Assembly: GCF_024868665.1 (NCBI RefSeq)
Contig: NC_079906.1
Location: 15,263,829-15,327,828, forward strand
DNA from: Triplophysa rosa
Lineage: Eukaryota > Chordata > Actinopteri > Cypriniformes > Nemacheilidae
Direction: 5' to 3'
Length of the DNA: 64,000 nt
This document shows, in pieces, positions 28,760 to 41,387 of the stretch (position 1 is the first letter of the stretch; each line of letters opens with the position of its first letter). A model generated the notes under the pieces. The model was given only the letters and a program-made list of their open reading frames with translations. It made no database searches and was not told the DNA's origin. The translations under genes and the position numbers were made by a program.

Positions 28760-29046
28760 TTAAATGAACAGTTCACCCAAAAATGAAAATTGTTTAAACA
28801 TTTACACTGTCATTCCTAACCTGTATGACTTTCTTCTGCAAAACACAAAATACTTTTTTTTTTAAGAACATTGGTATCCAGACAACATTTGGGCCCTATT
28901 GATTTCTATTGTAATGACAAACCCACTGATACATCAAAATATCTTCTTTCGTATTCCACAGAGGTAAGAGTCAAACAGGTTTTGAATGACATGAGGGTGA
29001 ATAAATTATGACAGAATTTGTGTTTTTTTGTGAACTATTCAATTAA
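28760..29046. repeat. Palindromic MITE, family 1, copy f
   Basis: TTAAATGAACAGTTCACCCA on the left and TTTTTTTGTGAACTATTCAA on the right are inverted. CCTGTATGACTTTCTTCTGC and its mirrored AGTCAAACAGGTTTTGAATG block support membership. Confidence 0.75.
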
Positions 29047-30403
29047 AACTTTCATTTATTTCAAAATACGTTCACACACTTGTAACACAATTACAAAACA
29101 CAAATATCTATAAAAATTGCATTAGCAATTTCAAGACTCAAAACAAAATCATCTACTATTAAATGTCTGAGTACTATTGATCAGACATTTAAAACGAATT
29201 ATTTTCTCAATTAATCACAGCAAAAGTGAGTGGAAACGTCAATATGGCAAGAAAACAGAAACAAACATAGAAAAAATAGAAATTTAAACTAACATTCCAT
29301 AGACTGTCTAAAAGTCACTGGACTGAAATTGAAGATGTTTAGGTCGAGTTGGAAATTAAAGTCTGGTAAACAAAGCAATCTGTCTGGAGGGGGCTGATTT
29401 TATAGATGGCTGGCAGGAACTGAAGGAGGGGGAGTTGAGCTGTGAACAGCATAAAACAGAATATTGATCACTTTAATTATACATACAAACTAATTAGCAT
29501 CACAAAGAAAGAAAGTTCCACTTTATCTTTGGTTCTCTGGCGGGTAGTACACATCTGATAAAGCATGGTCAAAAACCACAAAACGTGTTTTATTTACTGT
29601 ACCTTCTTCTCAGACTAACCATGATAAGTAATGACTACCAGTTATCAGAATGGAATGGAATACAATAGAGAATAGGAATAGAACAAACTTCCAGAATAAT
29701 TTGCAACAAAACTGTTCAGAAAATGTGACAATGAAGACTGATACTGGACGCTGTGCGATCATTTAGAAATTATATCTGAACCTCAAACTCTGCCTCTCAT
29801 GTTCCGGTTATTCCTGTTTGAATTACCCTGTCCAAAGATGAACTCCAAAGCTCTGCAGGCAGTTAAAAATAAACAGGGCATTTGGTCATTTGAAGTGAGG
29901 GAGGGGGAGATGGTTTATGTCTCTAGTTCTACAAGCCTTACAAGTCACCCGTACAATAATTACATCTCCTGAGAATCCTGGATTGAAAAGTTTCTCGAGT
30001 GTCAACCTTTTTGGAGAACATCCTGCTCAGCGTGAGCGTTCTCCACAGCAGAAAGAGAATAATTGCTTGCTATCAAAGAAAAGATTGGGAGTAGTTTTTG
30101 TTATCACCATATCCCGGGGTGAAATCTTTTGTTGGAGCAAAAATGAGCACATTTAAATATCCACATTAGATCAAAACATTTCGTTCTCGTTTGTGAGCTG
30201 AGACAAAAGTCCAGATTGTTGATTAGTTGCAATTTAGCAGATGCTTTTTATTCAGAGTAACGTGGGGTTGTAATTGCAGCGTGGGGTTTGGAGCTTTGAT
30301 TAAGGGCACCCTGGTTATAAAACAGGTCTATGATCTCACTATAACACTTTCAGGGTCATACCACATTTGAGATTGAACCTTTGATTAAACCCGAATGAAA
30401 TAA
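29047..30403. other. Plain intergenic sequence
   Basis: No gene or transposon termini were recognised. A segment near 30225-30270 (TTAGCAGATGCTTTTTATTC) resembles an old SINE/LINE tail of the GTCTGCTAAATG type, very degraded. Confidence 0.5.
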
Positions 30404-30634
30404 GTGACAGAGCTTGTCATAGAAATGTGGGGGCAGGGCCGGTGGGTAACGACTGAGGTTCCCTTGAGCAAGGCACCTTACCCCTACTTGCTCCCCGGGC
30501 GTTGTAGTGATAGCTGCCCGCTGCTCCGGGTGTACGTGTTTTCACTACTCACTGGATGGGTTAAATGCAGAGGTCACATTTCGGGTATGGGTCACCATAT
30601 CTGACAAATAGTTCACTTTCACCTTATGGCATAT
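30404..30634 (-). repeat. Dispersed repeat, family 4, minus copy
   Basis: Its reverse complement aligns over its whole length with 53428-53690. Shared blocks include ATGGTGACCCATACC, TTTAACCCATCCAG, CACCCGGAGCAG, GGTAAGGTGCCTTGCTCAAG and CAGTCGTTACCCACCGGCCC. It is probably a non-LTR retrotransposon tail or SINE; the class is not certain. Confidence 0.7.
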
Positions 30635-31898
30635 CCATTCTGTTCATCTATTGAATTAAAAGAAACAGCTCTGAGGGAAACCCATGAGCATGAGTTGTCT
30701 GTAAAAATGTGTTGACAAAGAAGGTTCACCTACTAAATGACGGGATAGAGTGAAGCCCACAAAGCTCCTCAGCTTAGTTCAAAGTCTTTGCAGAAGGAAC
30801 ACAATGGAAGTGTCAGCAATATGCATTCGGATCAGACTCCGGCGCGAGATCGAATGGCAAACGTACCCATAAAATATTCATGTCACAGCCGAAGAAATAG
30901 TGCTTGTGCGAATCGGCAAAGCTCCACTGAGAGTGTTTGAAGCAGCCTTACTTTCCTGCTGGATAAACTCTCATTCCTCAAACCTCTGACAGCCAAGCAA
31001 AGCAGTTTCCACTGTACACAATCCAACAAACACTTTACAAACACAATTCTCCCAAACATCCCCTTCTCCTCACCCCGTGACCTCACCAAGCATATCGGTC
31101 AAAGCCTCTCTCGTTTTTTATTCTTATGAAATCCTCGACCTCAGCAGGTGGGAAACAGCCAGATCAGATTCATCCACACAGCAAAATCTCAACGTTCAAC
31201 AACACTTAATGAGTTAAAAAAAGTCTCAGTGTCATCATTTGCATTTTAATAGATGACTGTGATGCATGGGGAGTTAAGGGGGGTTGGCATCTGCTTCCCA
31301 CTGTTTTCTGATTGGTAAAAGCTTTTTATAATACAGCATATTTTATTTCATAAAGTACAGTAAGGAACCCCTGACCTAGTTTGATGTCCTGAAACAATCA
31401 AAACAGTATGATGACAATAAAACTTATTTAGACATTTTTGTAATGTTTCACTAACACCATGGGTTGCACTGTGTTTCGGTGCATGGTCGCATTGCAGTGC
31501 TAAAGCTACAAAATACTGGCGATGCCTCTATCGTAGTGCCGTAGGTAATGTTGCATATGCGCATTAACGTTAACATTTAACACTTTTAAAAGCCTTTTTG
31601 CAATGTTTCTTTCCTAAATGAATCCGTGTTTTAAACGACTCGGGCGAAATAATGATTTAGTGATTCATTCATCAAGACACTCGCTTCGTAGTTTATTAGT
31701 TAATAAGTTTATTATTATTTTGTAGATTTGATTTATGAACATGGCACAACTACGCAATACACAATACACGCATATGTTGATATTTTAGCTGGTATGGGAT
31801 CGTTAGATATGTTTATCGCGACAACCCTAAACCATACATTATCATTGAAACCTTGAGATAAAATCATACTCTCAAGCATTTAACAACAGCAATATTGT
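30635..31898. other. Plain intergenic sequence
   Basis: No gene, repeat termini or RNA gene were recognised. Short open frames (such as 30883-31089, minus) show no family resemblance. Confidence 0.5.
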
Positions 31899-31903
31899 CA
31901 TTG

Positions 31904-32708
31904 TGTCGTGATCTCAGTCTTGTCGTGGCCTTGTGTCTTTGTTTTGTCGAACACGTGGAGTGCCGTTTGACAGCTCTACACGTGTTCGGGGCCTGCGTCA
32001 CTCGCCCCGCCCCCATATCTCCCTGCCAGGCTTTCCCCTCACCGGTTTCCTATCACCTCATCACTTTCACCCCTGTAGCGTGTCCCCGATTAGTAGCTTC
32101 ACTTGGTCCCTCATTATGTTCCAACTGTAGTTCATTCCCGCTATTTAGGTTTCCTCTATTTAATCCCTCTCGTCCTCAGACCGTTGTTTGTTGCAGTCCT
32201 TTCCTGTCCTATCCTAGTCTTGTCCTAGTCTAGTCCTAGTGATACCTAATAGTTTTATGGTTTCCCCTTAGTTCGGGGTTAATCCTGTTTATAGCTCTAT
32301 AGTGATATTTCCTACATCGTAGTCTCCAGTGCCTAGTTCTCTTGCTCTCAAGTTCTGTTTCCACTTAGCTCCCGTTGGCATCCCGGATCTCCCTGCTCTC
32401 TTCACCCCGGCATCTCTTCACCAGCAGCCATCTCTCTCGGCAAGAATCAGCAGGCGGGTCGAGGAATCTCCCAGACTGGGTCTACTTCCATATCTTCCGT
32501 GAGTGCCGTCGAGTCCTCTCCCCGCGGACTCACGTGGTTCCTGTGGGCCGTTCTGGTCAGAATCTCTCGAAGTGGTTTCTCTCTCCCGTGGTTCCGTGGC
32601 CGAGACCGGTGTCCCGTGCTGGATTATATTGTTGAACTTTTCAATAAAGCCTTCTATTTATTCTCGCAATTGAGTCTCGGCATTCTCTTTTCCCGCATAG
32701 TCATGACA
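31904..32708 (+). mobile_element. Solo LTR flanked by CATTG
   Basis: An 805-bp LTR running from TGTCGTGATC to CATGACA, with direct CATTG repeats on each side (31899-31903, 32709-32713). Promoter and processing signals are in the expected order: TATTTAA near 32155 and AATAAA near 32643. A stem-loop with GAACACGTGGAG (31949-31960) and CTCTACACGTGTTC (31974-31987) lies shortly inside the 5' end. Open frames across it are incidental. No internal retroelement sequence remains. Confidence 0.88.
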
Positions 32709-32713
32709 CATTG

Positions 32714-34711
32714 ACTCAGGTTATCATCAGTATCCTTATAGATAAATGTTGCATACATGCAAGAGTCAAGACTGCATCTATTCCGTCACTGAATGACAAA
32801 TGGTGATGGGAGAAAGCTGGCATCGCTGCCGTGACAGAATGGATCCAGGCACTCTAAAACACTATTAACCATCTGCTTAGTTTACAAAATGATTTATAGC
32901 AAAATCATTGCCTTGACTCATTAGAGATCCCTAACTTAATTGACTGATGCCACTTTACTGGCAAGCCCTATGATATAAGACAGTTAAGGAATGAACAAGG
33001 TAGGGTTTTCTGTGTATTTGATATTTGCGTATACCTAATATTTGATCTATGTTTGAAGCGCTTCTTGTTCAGAAGCCTATGGGCCTGTTCCCTCTTCATA
33101 AAATAAAATTAAAAAAATGTTAATCTTTCCAAACAAGGATTATATTTCCAAACAAAAAGCCCTGCTAGCATGTCAGGATATTATTAGCTTGCATCCGATC
33201 CGTAACCCTGCGTCAACTCGTCTCTTTGATCTCAAAACCCCATTCATTATATTTCACCTCTTAACACCCAAAACGCACACCTTCATTTAAAAATTCAATT
33301 GGATAGTTTACTAAACCTCGGTGAAGTTATTCTTTTCATTTTTCGCTATGATTGGCCTCAGAGGGGCTGGCTGTCAGTTAAAGGGAATTTGTTTACTACA
33401 AATCTAAGAGGGGCAATCAAATGTGATGGGACGGCTTTTAACATCTCTCCTTTTTCTTCCTTCCCCTTTGCTTATGCCATCCATTAATTGCCAATTATAC
33501 ATCCCTGCTAAACTGAGCATGTGGAGCGATGGGGAGATCCGAATGTACCGTGATTTTGTTTTCATCAGTGAATTTATAATGCCTGTATTCTTTTTCAAAA
33601 CCTGTAGCAAACAGAAAGTTTAAAGATGCTACTGTTAGCAAAAACTAATTGAATGTCACGTTCTAAAGCAGTGTTTCTCAAACTTTTCACAATGGTATAC
33701 AAATCTGTGTGTTTTGCAAAGTCTCCAGTTGTCATTACGGCCACATAACTTCATCACTGGCACATTTTCAGTCAAGACGAGTGACCGTTTTCACTTAGTT
33801 TGTATGGATATCGAGCACCATGGTATTGAGGTGGATTGTGGGATTGACAACTTGCTCACATTACGACAGTCACATTATGAGACTCACTCACTATACTTTA
33901 TGTTAAGTCGACCACAAATGATAGCTCGATTTGCTATTTTTTCCATTTGTTTTACACGGACACTAGCATTGTGCTCTTTGTGCACCCCGTGAGATACATT
34001 TGTGGTTTTGAATATTTTTTTTACAATGTTTTTGTATCCCCATCCTTCTCGCCACACTGCTTCAGGGCATTGTTGCATGATAGTCTAGTGCCAAATAAAT
34101 TGCACAATTACTTAATATTTAATCAACATATTTCTTAGCTTAACTTAATAAGCGCAGCTTGTGAATTAGTTATGAATTATAATATACAGGTTTCATTTAC
34201 TTTGTAATATAGCATGATGTAAGGATGCTCTTTCATTTATGACATCGTAACAAGAGCATAATGGATCCAGTTTAGTATAGTATATTATGTTTAAACCTCT
34301 GTATATTGATGCCTCTTGCACCGTGTCTGAATTTAGGTAGTTTAGAAATATAAAAAACTAGCAATAAAACAAACTTTTCTAATTAGTGCATAAATTGATT
34401 GCTCTTGATATCTGCAATGTAAAAAATTGTGCAATCAATAAATTATGGCAACATATATATTTACACAAACTCATAAAAATTCTGTAAGTTAATAAAACTT
34501 AACATGTTTTTATAAGTTACAGTAACATACAACTGCCAGATTTTTAAATATTCAAGTAAATTTCCTTTATATAACGCTTTTCACAATTTGCATTGTTGCA
34601 AAGCAGCTTTACATACAGTACATTTAGGCAAAGTAAGTTATAATGACTAGTAAGCTTAAATTACTTACTAATTGTACAGACAATTAGTTTTACTGAAAGA
34701 AGCAATAAGGA
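32714..34711. other. Plain intergenic sequence with weak repeat traces
   Basis: At 33669 the sequence CAGTGTTTCTCAAACTTTT resembles a hAT terminus, but no inverted partner was found. Around 34560-34622, CGCTTTTCACAATTTGCATT with AAAGCAGCTTTACAT resembles a widely dispersed fish repeat. No gene recognised. Confidence 0.45.
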
Positions 34712-35714
34712 GATTTTAGTGGCATCTAATGGTGAGGTTGTGAGTTGCAACTAACGGCTCACTCCACCCCTCTCCTTTTCTAAGCACTACAGCGGTTCTG
34801 ACAGGACAAAGATGTCGTCGCCTTTTCACTTCTTTGCTGTAGGAGATAACATATTTATGAAACGTGCTCTGTATAGCGGTTTGTCCGTTTAGGGCTACTG
34901 TAGAAACAACATGGTGAATCCCATGCAAAGGGACCCATGGTTTATGTAGATATAAATACCTCATTATAAGGTAATAAAAACATAACGCTTCATTACATAA
35001 GGTCTTTATACACCTCTGAAGACATAGTTATATGTCAGGGTTTGATGGGAAGAAGAACCCAATTGCAGGCAGCAGTGGTGAGGGGTTAACACAAAAGGAT
35101 TTATTAGAACAAACACAAAACAAAGACCCACGATGGGGTTAAAAACAAGGGAACTAGATAATATAACAGCAACAGGACGTAGACTATCTAATACTAAACT
35201 AAAACAACACTTGACAAGAACTACTCTCAACACTTGACAAGAACTACACTCAACACTTACTAGACTTGGGTTTGATTTAATCCACGGCAACAGCAAACAA
35301 GCACATACACAGGTAAGCACAAAGCACATGGGTACAAGGTACACAGGTACACACAAAACTCGAGACGCACACGAAACTCAGTACATCAAATCCGCACAAG
35401 ACAGCAAACACACGGGCATTAAATAGGGAGACAGACAAAGGAAGATAACGAGGGGCAGGTGAGGAACATGAGACACGGCAGGAAAGCAATACGGGAAACA
35501 AGAGGGGCGGGGCCAAAGACGAGACACGAGAAAGCACATGGCATGTCAATGGTAAACAAACCATGTCTTTCTCACACTAAACATAAGGGATCTGTCACGA
35601 TCCTGCCACAAGACTAGAAAATCATGAACAAGAAGGCAGGACCATGACAGTTATATATATTATATTGCATTTCTATCAGTAGATCCTCCTGAATATTACA
35701 CACAGCACCTTTAA
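34712..35714. repeat. MITE, family 2, copy A, split by a solo LTR
   Basis: The two parts, 34712-35032 and 35650-35714, align with copies B (45229-45594) and C (46965-47328). Shared blocks include GGCATCTA(A/G)(T/C)GGTGAGGTT, GAGATAACATATTTATGAAA, GTAGAAACAACATGG and AAGGTCTTTATACACCTCTG. The LTR entered at the GTTATA near its right end. Confidence 0.75.
35033..35649 (-). mobile_element. Solo LTR flanked by GTTATA
   Basis: A 617-bp LTR (TGTCAGGG...CATGACA on plus) with a perfect 6-bp duplication GTTATA (35027-35032, 35650-35655). Its insertion into a known MITE copy confirms both boundaries. In sense it starts TGTCATGGTCCTGCC, whose inverted partner lies at 35593-35607. A second stem pairs 35528-35541 with 35561-35573. 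A TATTTAA-type box is near 35420. The sense 3' end resembles the LTRs at 22.4 and 50.7 kb (GTTAACCCCT, TTGGGTTCTTCTTC). Confidence 0.9.
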
Positions 35715-35759
35715 AAATGTCAGGCAAACAAATTGTTTCACTGTCTGCTGTCTACTCAG

Positions 35760-36250
35760 AATAGACATGTATGATAGCGTCTTCCCCCTCTGTAGATAAT
35801 GCTTAACCAGTACTGTTCCATCTCACCCTGCACTTCCTGGCCTCCCTCGTGCCTGTGAATATCTAGGGGTTATCTCCCAGAGGGATGTGGCTCCTTGTGC
35901 GCTGTATGTTGCTTCAGATATCCCTCCCTTGATAAAAACAAATTCACTTTCCTTATCAGCCCTCTAGTTCAATTAAGTAAATCTCTCTTTGAAATCACAA
36001 AGGTGGTTCTGCCATTTTCTCTCTTCTCTCCACAATATTAATGTCCTCAGGTATGCCATTCGCTGTAATGGAAAAGCACAGTCATTAATATCCAATTAGC
36101 CAGGCTAATGATACAGCAACAAAGAGCCACCAGGCCAGACAATCTGTCTCTTTCACAGCCTGTAACGTTTTCAATAAAACAAGCAAGATCACCGGTACGC
36201 CAGCAGTTGACTGCACCTTCCATATTATAATACAATTACTGCTCGCTGTG
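35760..36250. promoter_or_regulatory. Candidate conserved noncoding block
   Basis: Repeat-free sequence with a tight cluster of homeodomain-like cores around 36080-36115: TCATTAATATCCAATTAGCC followed by AGGCTAATGATAC. TTCAATTAAG and AATATTAATG occur nearby. Enhancer function is inference only. Confidence 0.3.
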
Positions 36251-39008
36251 TCACAGGACTGTTCTGGATTGGAGGACAAGTGTTTTGGAGAGATTGCGTA
36301 TTGTGAATCCTCTGAGGCAGGACTGTTGGGGCTTCAGGTTGTGGAGGGTTGCCGAGTGTCTCGGGACAGCTTATTAAAACCCTGTGCCAGAAATGGCTTG
36401 TATCTATTTATCCCGGATGAGCTTTACGGGGGCACTCTGGCATTGCAGGAAATTCTTCACTCTACGTCTTTCCTTCTGGTATATGTTTCTATAGCAACCG
36501 TATCGGAAAATAATAGGGCAGGAAAAAGCTCGCAAATAAACATTAAACAGATTTAGACACAAATAACAATGACTGCATAAATAAGCATCAGAATGATTGA
36601 CAGTGAGCTTGTTTTGAGCGTATAATTATTTGGAGGAAGTTTTGTTTCTTTGTACCTAGATGTTCTTGAGTTGCAGATTTATCAGAGTTGTGTATGATAA
36701 CGAATATAGCCATGTGATTCTGCGACATTAGACACAGTAGCTGATGATTCAAACAGGCAATACGATACCCATCAAAGCCAAATCTCATGCTTGAGTGAAA
36801 AAAGTCTTGGCTTTCAAACACGCTTTGAAGTATCTCATGTCTTTGGAGCACACCTTCATGCCACAGCTGATTCAATGAAGTGAAATAAAAGAGGAACAAA
36901 TGATTCTTTCTGGTTCAAATAAGCACACGGCGACAGGTGACAAAGTGATTCAATACACTGACATTGTGCTGTCCGTTACAATATGTAACCTGAAAAATGT
37001 TTATACAACAAGATTAACCATTAAGGCTTCAGGTGTAAGATTTGAAGAAATGTTTAAATATTATTGAATTTTTTTACAGCATAGTGCCATGTAATGTAAT
37101 TCTATTGTTTAACCGCGTTATAATTATGGAGTCCTGCACATGTTGTTGGCGAAAATATGTGTCCTAAAATAGCAAAAATTTGTGGACAAATTGTAGGAAA
37201 GTTTACTTCATCAGAGTGAAAAAATACTTAAATTCCTCTTTTGGATTTATTGGCAGTCATGCATTAATTAAACATTTTCTGTCTCTCTTTTGTACTGCAC
37301 AGGCTAGCTTAAGTAATGTGACATAAAAAGCACTTTTTAAACTCCTATAGTCAGTGCTTCAAAAATACACCAGATGGGTTCACTGCACAAATGATTCACA
37401 ACATAATTGAAATATCCACAGGACAGATGCTTCTGTCTGCTATACATGCCTCTCTGCGGTGGCATTTCAGATTCAGTCTTCTCTTCTTGATCAAAGGCCT
37501 GTGTTTAGCATTTAGCATGACACTTTCCCCTCGCTTTTCCTCTCTATATATGTGAGCGCATGTGTGAGATAAAAGGCTGGAATCAGGGGTTGAGACTAGA
37601 GAGGGGGAAATAGATAAGGAGAAGGAAAGAGAGAGAATGTATATTAAATCTCTTTCACAATGTTGGTCAAACAGGTGAGGAGATTACGTCATCTGACAAA
37701 ATGTTCCTAACTTAATCTAAATTCTGTTATGCTGAAAATATTTCTCTTTATTCTTGGACCTGTCATACATCAGAAAACAGAAGGAAATTATACAGAAGCA
37801 GAAGGATCAAAGTCAAGCCCACAATAACTTTTTCCGTACTGTGGAAGTTAAAACTGTCACCAAGTTTCTCTTTGAATCAACTTGATTTTTAGTCTAGTCT
37901 TTACAAAAGCTATTGTGGCTTCAGAACACTTGAACTTGGAGTTGTATAGACTGCTATTATGCTTTTATTGTGCTTCATCATTTTTTGAAGCTTGACATGC
38001 ACTTACATTGTTAGATAGAATGCAGTGTAAACATTATTTGACATGTATTTTGAGTTTCACAGAAGAAAGAATGTCTGGAAAGACAAAACAGCGAAAAACT
38101 AACAAAATACTTTTTTGGATGAAATTCCTCTCTAAGAGGTCTTACTTGAGGACCTGTTCAATTCCAAATCTTGTCTTCACAACACATTTAGTAGGTAGAG
38201 AATTGGTTCAGTTGTAATTCAGGTGTTTAGAAATTGTGTAAACTGTGCAGAAGAGAATTTGTGGTCTCACCCTTCTGTAATAACATTCTTTTTTTGTTTC
38301 TGAGACAGCTCAAAACCCTGAGACAGGGCACAGGGGAACTGCATGTAGGGAACATACATAGTAGGGAACATACAAAACAAAAACCACTGCTATACATCAG
38401 ACTAAGCCCACTAAACATAATGCATGCAGTACTAAAAACAAAAGCATGCTTAATTCACAGACATAGCTGCATTTAAAAAAAACATTGGAACTTGACCAGC
38501 TTACTTATTGAAAACATTGCACCACTATTTTAATTTGTGAGTTTTATAATGTTTTTCTGTTATTTTTTACAATTATATTGCAGAAGCATCTAAAAGTCAG
38601 CATAAATTGCTCTTAGCCCTTTTTTGCTCAGAATATTCCACACGGGTGTAAGGTTAGACTTGATTTATTACATCAGAATTTGATTTGATTGTCTGTAAAT
38701 ATCAAAATAATATGGTTGGAGGTAACCAAATTCAAGAAAGTTTGATGTAAGATGATATTTCATGAACTTGTTTGTCAGTAAGGTAACCCGCATCAATATA
38801 TTGTGCAAAATTAGACCAGAAATGTGTTTTAAGAAAGTAAATAAGTTCATTTTTTACTTTGTTGACCTTAAGGTGAGAATACACTTGTTAACTAATAGAT
38901 CTTATTGATGTTGTTCTCATGTGTTTTCAGTTCATTTTAAAGTTTTCTTCTGAACCTTTTTATTAGGATCACCTATTTTGGCAAATCCTGTAACACTGGA
39001 TGACATTA

Positions 39009-39059
<51 letters not shown>

Positions 39060-39334
39060 GTATATGTGTGTGTGTGTATTTTTTTATGTCTCAAGACCAT
39101 AACATTAACACCTACTTTACACTCATAATTACATAGTACACTTGCACCTAATTGTCTGTAGCTATACTAATTAGCAATCTGTTTTACATAAGCCATCAGA
39201 AACATGAGAAATGTCTTGTTAATTAGCTCAACATTAATGAATATATATTTTAATTTTTAAAACGTCAAGTTTCAAAATATCCTTTATATTATAATATAAA
39301 CTGTCATACAAAAAAATAGAAACAAGACAATAAA
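36251..39334. other. Plain intergenic sequence
   Basis: Contains a 102-codon open frame (36248-36556, plus) of no recognisable family, a small repeat of GTAGGGAACATAC near 38345-38372, and the AT microsatellite at 39011. No transposon termini found. Confidence 0.5.
39011..39056. repeat. (AT)n microsatellite
   Basis: About 23 TA units, followed by a short GTGTGT run at 39066-39078. Confidence 0.95.
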
Positions 39335-39748
39335 TACACTGAACAAAATTATAAACGCAACACTTTTGTTTTTGCCACCATTTTTCATGAGCTGAACTCA
39401 AAGATCTAAGACTTTTTCTCTGTACACAAAAGGCCTATTTCTCTCAAATATTGTTCACAAATCTGTCTGTGTTAGTGAGCACTTCTCCTTTGCCATATAA
39501 TCCATCCACCTCACAGGTGTGGCATATCAAGATGCTGATTAGACAGCATGATTATTACACAGGTGTGCCTTACTGAGCGTTCACACCAGACGCGACTTGC
39601 GCGAATAAATCGCGTTATTCGCGCGTAGTTGGACGCTTGAATATTTTGAGTTTGCTCGCTTCATTCGCACGTGAAATTCACTTCACAACAGACGCGAATT
39701 CGCGTCATGGGAGGGGCTTCTGCCAGGCGGCTCCAGTCTCGTTGCGAA

Positions 39749-39868
39749 ATGGCTGACATGGATTTTGTTGAGAGGGTAGCTGCACTTTATGTGCTATGGA
39801 AGGTTCAATTTGCCGGCTTTAGCTACCTTGTAGTCTCAATATGTATATATATAGCTCAAATTGAGTAA
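39749..39868 (+). pseudogene. Remnant N-terminus of a Harbinger-like transposase
   Basis: A short open stretch starts MADMDFVERVAALYVLWK and ends at a stop at 39866-39868. I think the start, with a helix before an expected WVHPI-type motif, resembles N-termini of PIF/Harbinger (HARBI1-like) transposases, but only the first about 20 codons are relevant and the rest is not present. Its place just inside the left terminus and its opposite orientation to the MADF exon fit that reading. No DDE domain remains anywhere in the element. Confidence is modest because the match is short and from memory. Confidence 0.4.
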
Positions 39869-39889
39869 AGAGCGTTTTATACAACTTAC

Positions 39890-41387
39890 CAGATTGTCCA
39901 ACCTCGTCACTCACTTTTTTCCAAGTGTAGCGAAGGCGTATAGAAAAGATTCGAAGTATATGATTTTAGCAGACTATGCAAAAATGTATTCAATCCAATA
40001 ATAATAAATATAATAATGTTAAAAGTAGCCACATGGCATCACAGAAGTAAATATCAAGCAGTCTCACAATGGCAATCCTACACACACAAAAAGGAGAACA
40101 AGGTATACCAGAGGCAGGTTGGTTGGCAACTAAACCAAAGGCTCCTATATTACAATCGTAACACCAGGTGCACAAGGCTCGCTAGCACACACGCAAGCAC
40201 ACAGTGGAATCAATCGTCAATGCACAGCACTCAGTGACCGGTAACCCACCACCGCACGGCAAGACTAGCCAGCTGCCTGCCCTGGACCGAGACTCCTGTA
40301 ACATAGGAAGGAAAATTACCAAAGTAAAAATCTAAACAAACAAACAAAACAAAACAAAAAAACAAAAATACTCAAACTTCCACAAAAAGACAAAGGGTAA
40401 AGTAATAAATACCACAACCACCCACTCATACACAGAGGGTCAAAGTAACTACTCTCTGGATGCTTAGTATGAGCAGGATAGTTAAACAAAAATCAAAGAA
40501 ATCAAAAAAATCAAAAACACAATTGACACATATTGAGAGGTAAGTAGGTCATACTGCACCTCCGTATTCACACGTGTCCAACAAAATAAATTTAAGAACA
40601 TCAACAACTGCACAATAAACTAAAATAATAAATCTAAATAACAACTTATAACCCCCCCAAAATCCTAATGACACACACCCACACACTCTAAAGGCAAATG
40701 CACATTAATAGCACAAGCGCCAGCAAAGCAGTGTAGACGTAAACCATCCAGGTTTAGCAACGCAGCATAAGCCGGAAAAGACGCAATACGGTGAAGCCGT
40801 GCAGATGATACGGCATGGACAAAGCAGCAGCACCGGAAGGGTTTGCCCACAGTAAAACTAAAAATCACCCAAGCCTCTCAGGTATCATGTACTCCTTCAT
40901 ATCGTGGCTACAGCCATGATACAATGGAGCGCTCATACGCACAGCCAGAGGCTTTCACCCAGCCACAGCAAAAAAACTTTGCACTACCAACACAGAGCCT
41001 TCGTAACACACGGATGACCCACAGCAGCACCAGCATGTAAACTGGAAACGGAGCGTTTATCTCCAAACACGGCCGCGAAGTAAGTCGCCAGACAACGCTT
41101 TCTTACGCGGAACTACTCACAACCCGGAAGGGACTGTCCTCGGACAATATCGCTCAAACGTTACTAGACACAACAACAGTGCCCCAACGTTCCGCTTTTA
41201 TATGTTCCGGGGAACACGCAATTGGGCAAGGCAAAATCATTGCGTAATGAGCTCCCGACGAGACGGTCCACACTGCTTGTCCCACTACACAAGCAAGATC
41301 CTTTTTATTCCTGTTTCAATAAAAGTAAGAAGATGTATCGTACAGCTCCGGGTATCCACATACAGCGACGATGATTTTGTCCTCCAT
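39890..41387 (-). pseudogene. MADF-domain (Myb/SANT-like) exon of Harbinger element, split by LTR
   Basis: Reading from 41387, the frame opens MEDKIIVAVCGYPELYD, the typical beginning of a MADF DNA-binding domain, and reaches an in-frame TGA at 41318-41316. After that stop it continues NRNKKDLA up to the LTR insertion at 41289. The frame resumes left of the LTR at 39921 with KKVSDEVGQS and meets a consensus splice donor GTAAGT (39889-39884). Removing the LTR and one CAAG duplication joins the two halves in phase at a Trp codon, the residue expected in this family. In Harbinger elements the MADF/Myb-like protein helps the transposase enter the nucleus and bind DNA. This copy is dead through the stop, the LTR and loss of downstream exons. 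Confidence 0.75.
39926..41289 (-). mobile_element. Solo LTR (1.36 kb) inserted in the MADF exon
   Basis: Plus-strand edges are TGTAG (39926) and CTACA (41289), flanked by a 4-bp duplication CAAG (39922-39925, 41290-41293). Removing the LTR restores the surrounding reading frame, which fixes both boundaries independently. In sense a TATA box (TATAAAAG) lies at about 41202-41195, near the 5' side as expected. No gag or pol is present. An imperfect palindrome (TATCGTGGCTACAGCCATGA-like) lies near 40900-40921. The LTR is much longer than the others in the window and shares no sequence with them. Confidence 0.85.

Noticed and set aside
31895..32714. Overlapping open frames with protein-like Pro/Ser-rich sequence
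   Set aside because: They lie almost wholly within a solo LTR and follow its base composition.
33669..33720. hAT-like terminus CAGTGTTTCTCAAAC
   Set aside because: No inverted partner or 8-bp duplication found; could be a truncated copy or chance.
36248..36556. 102-codon open frame on the plus strand
   Set aside because: No family resemblance, no supporting splice signals; consistent with chance.
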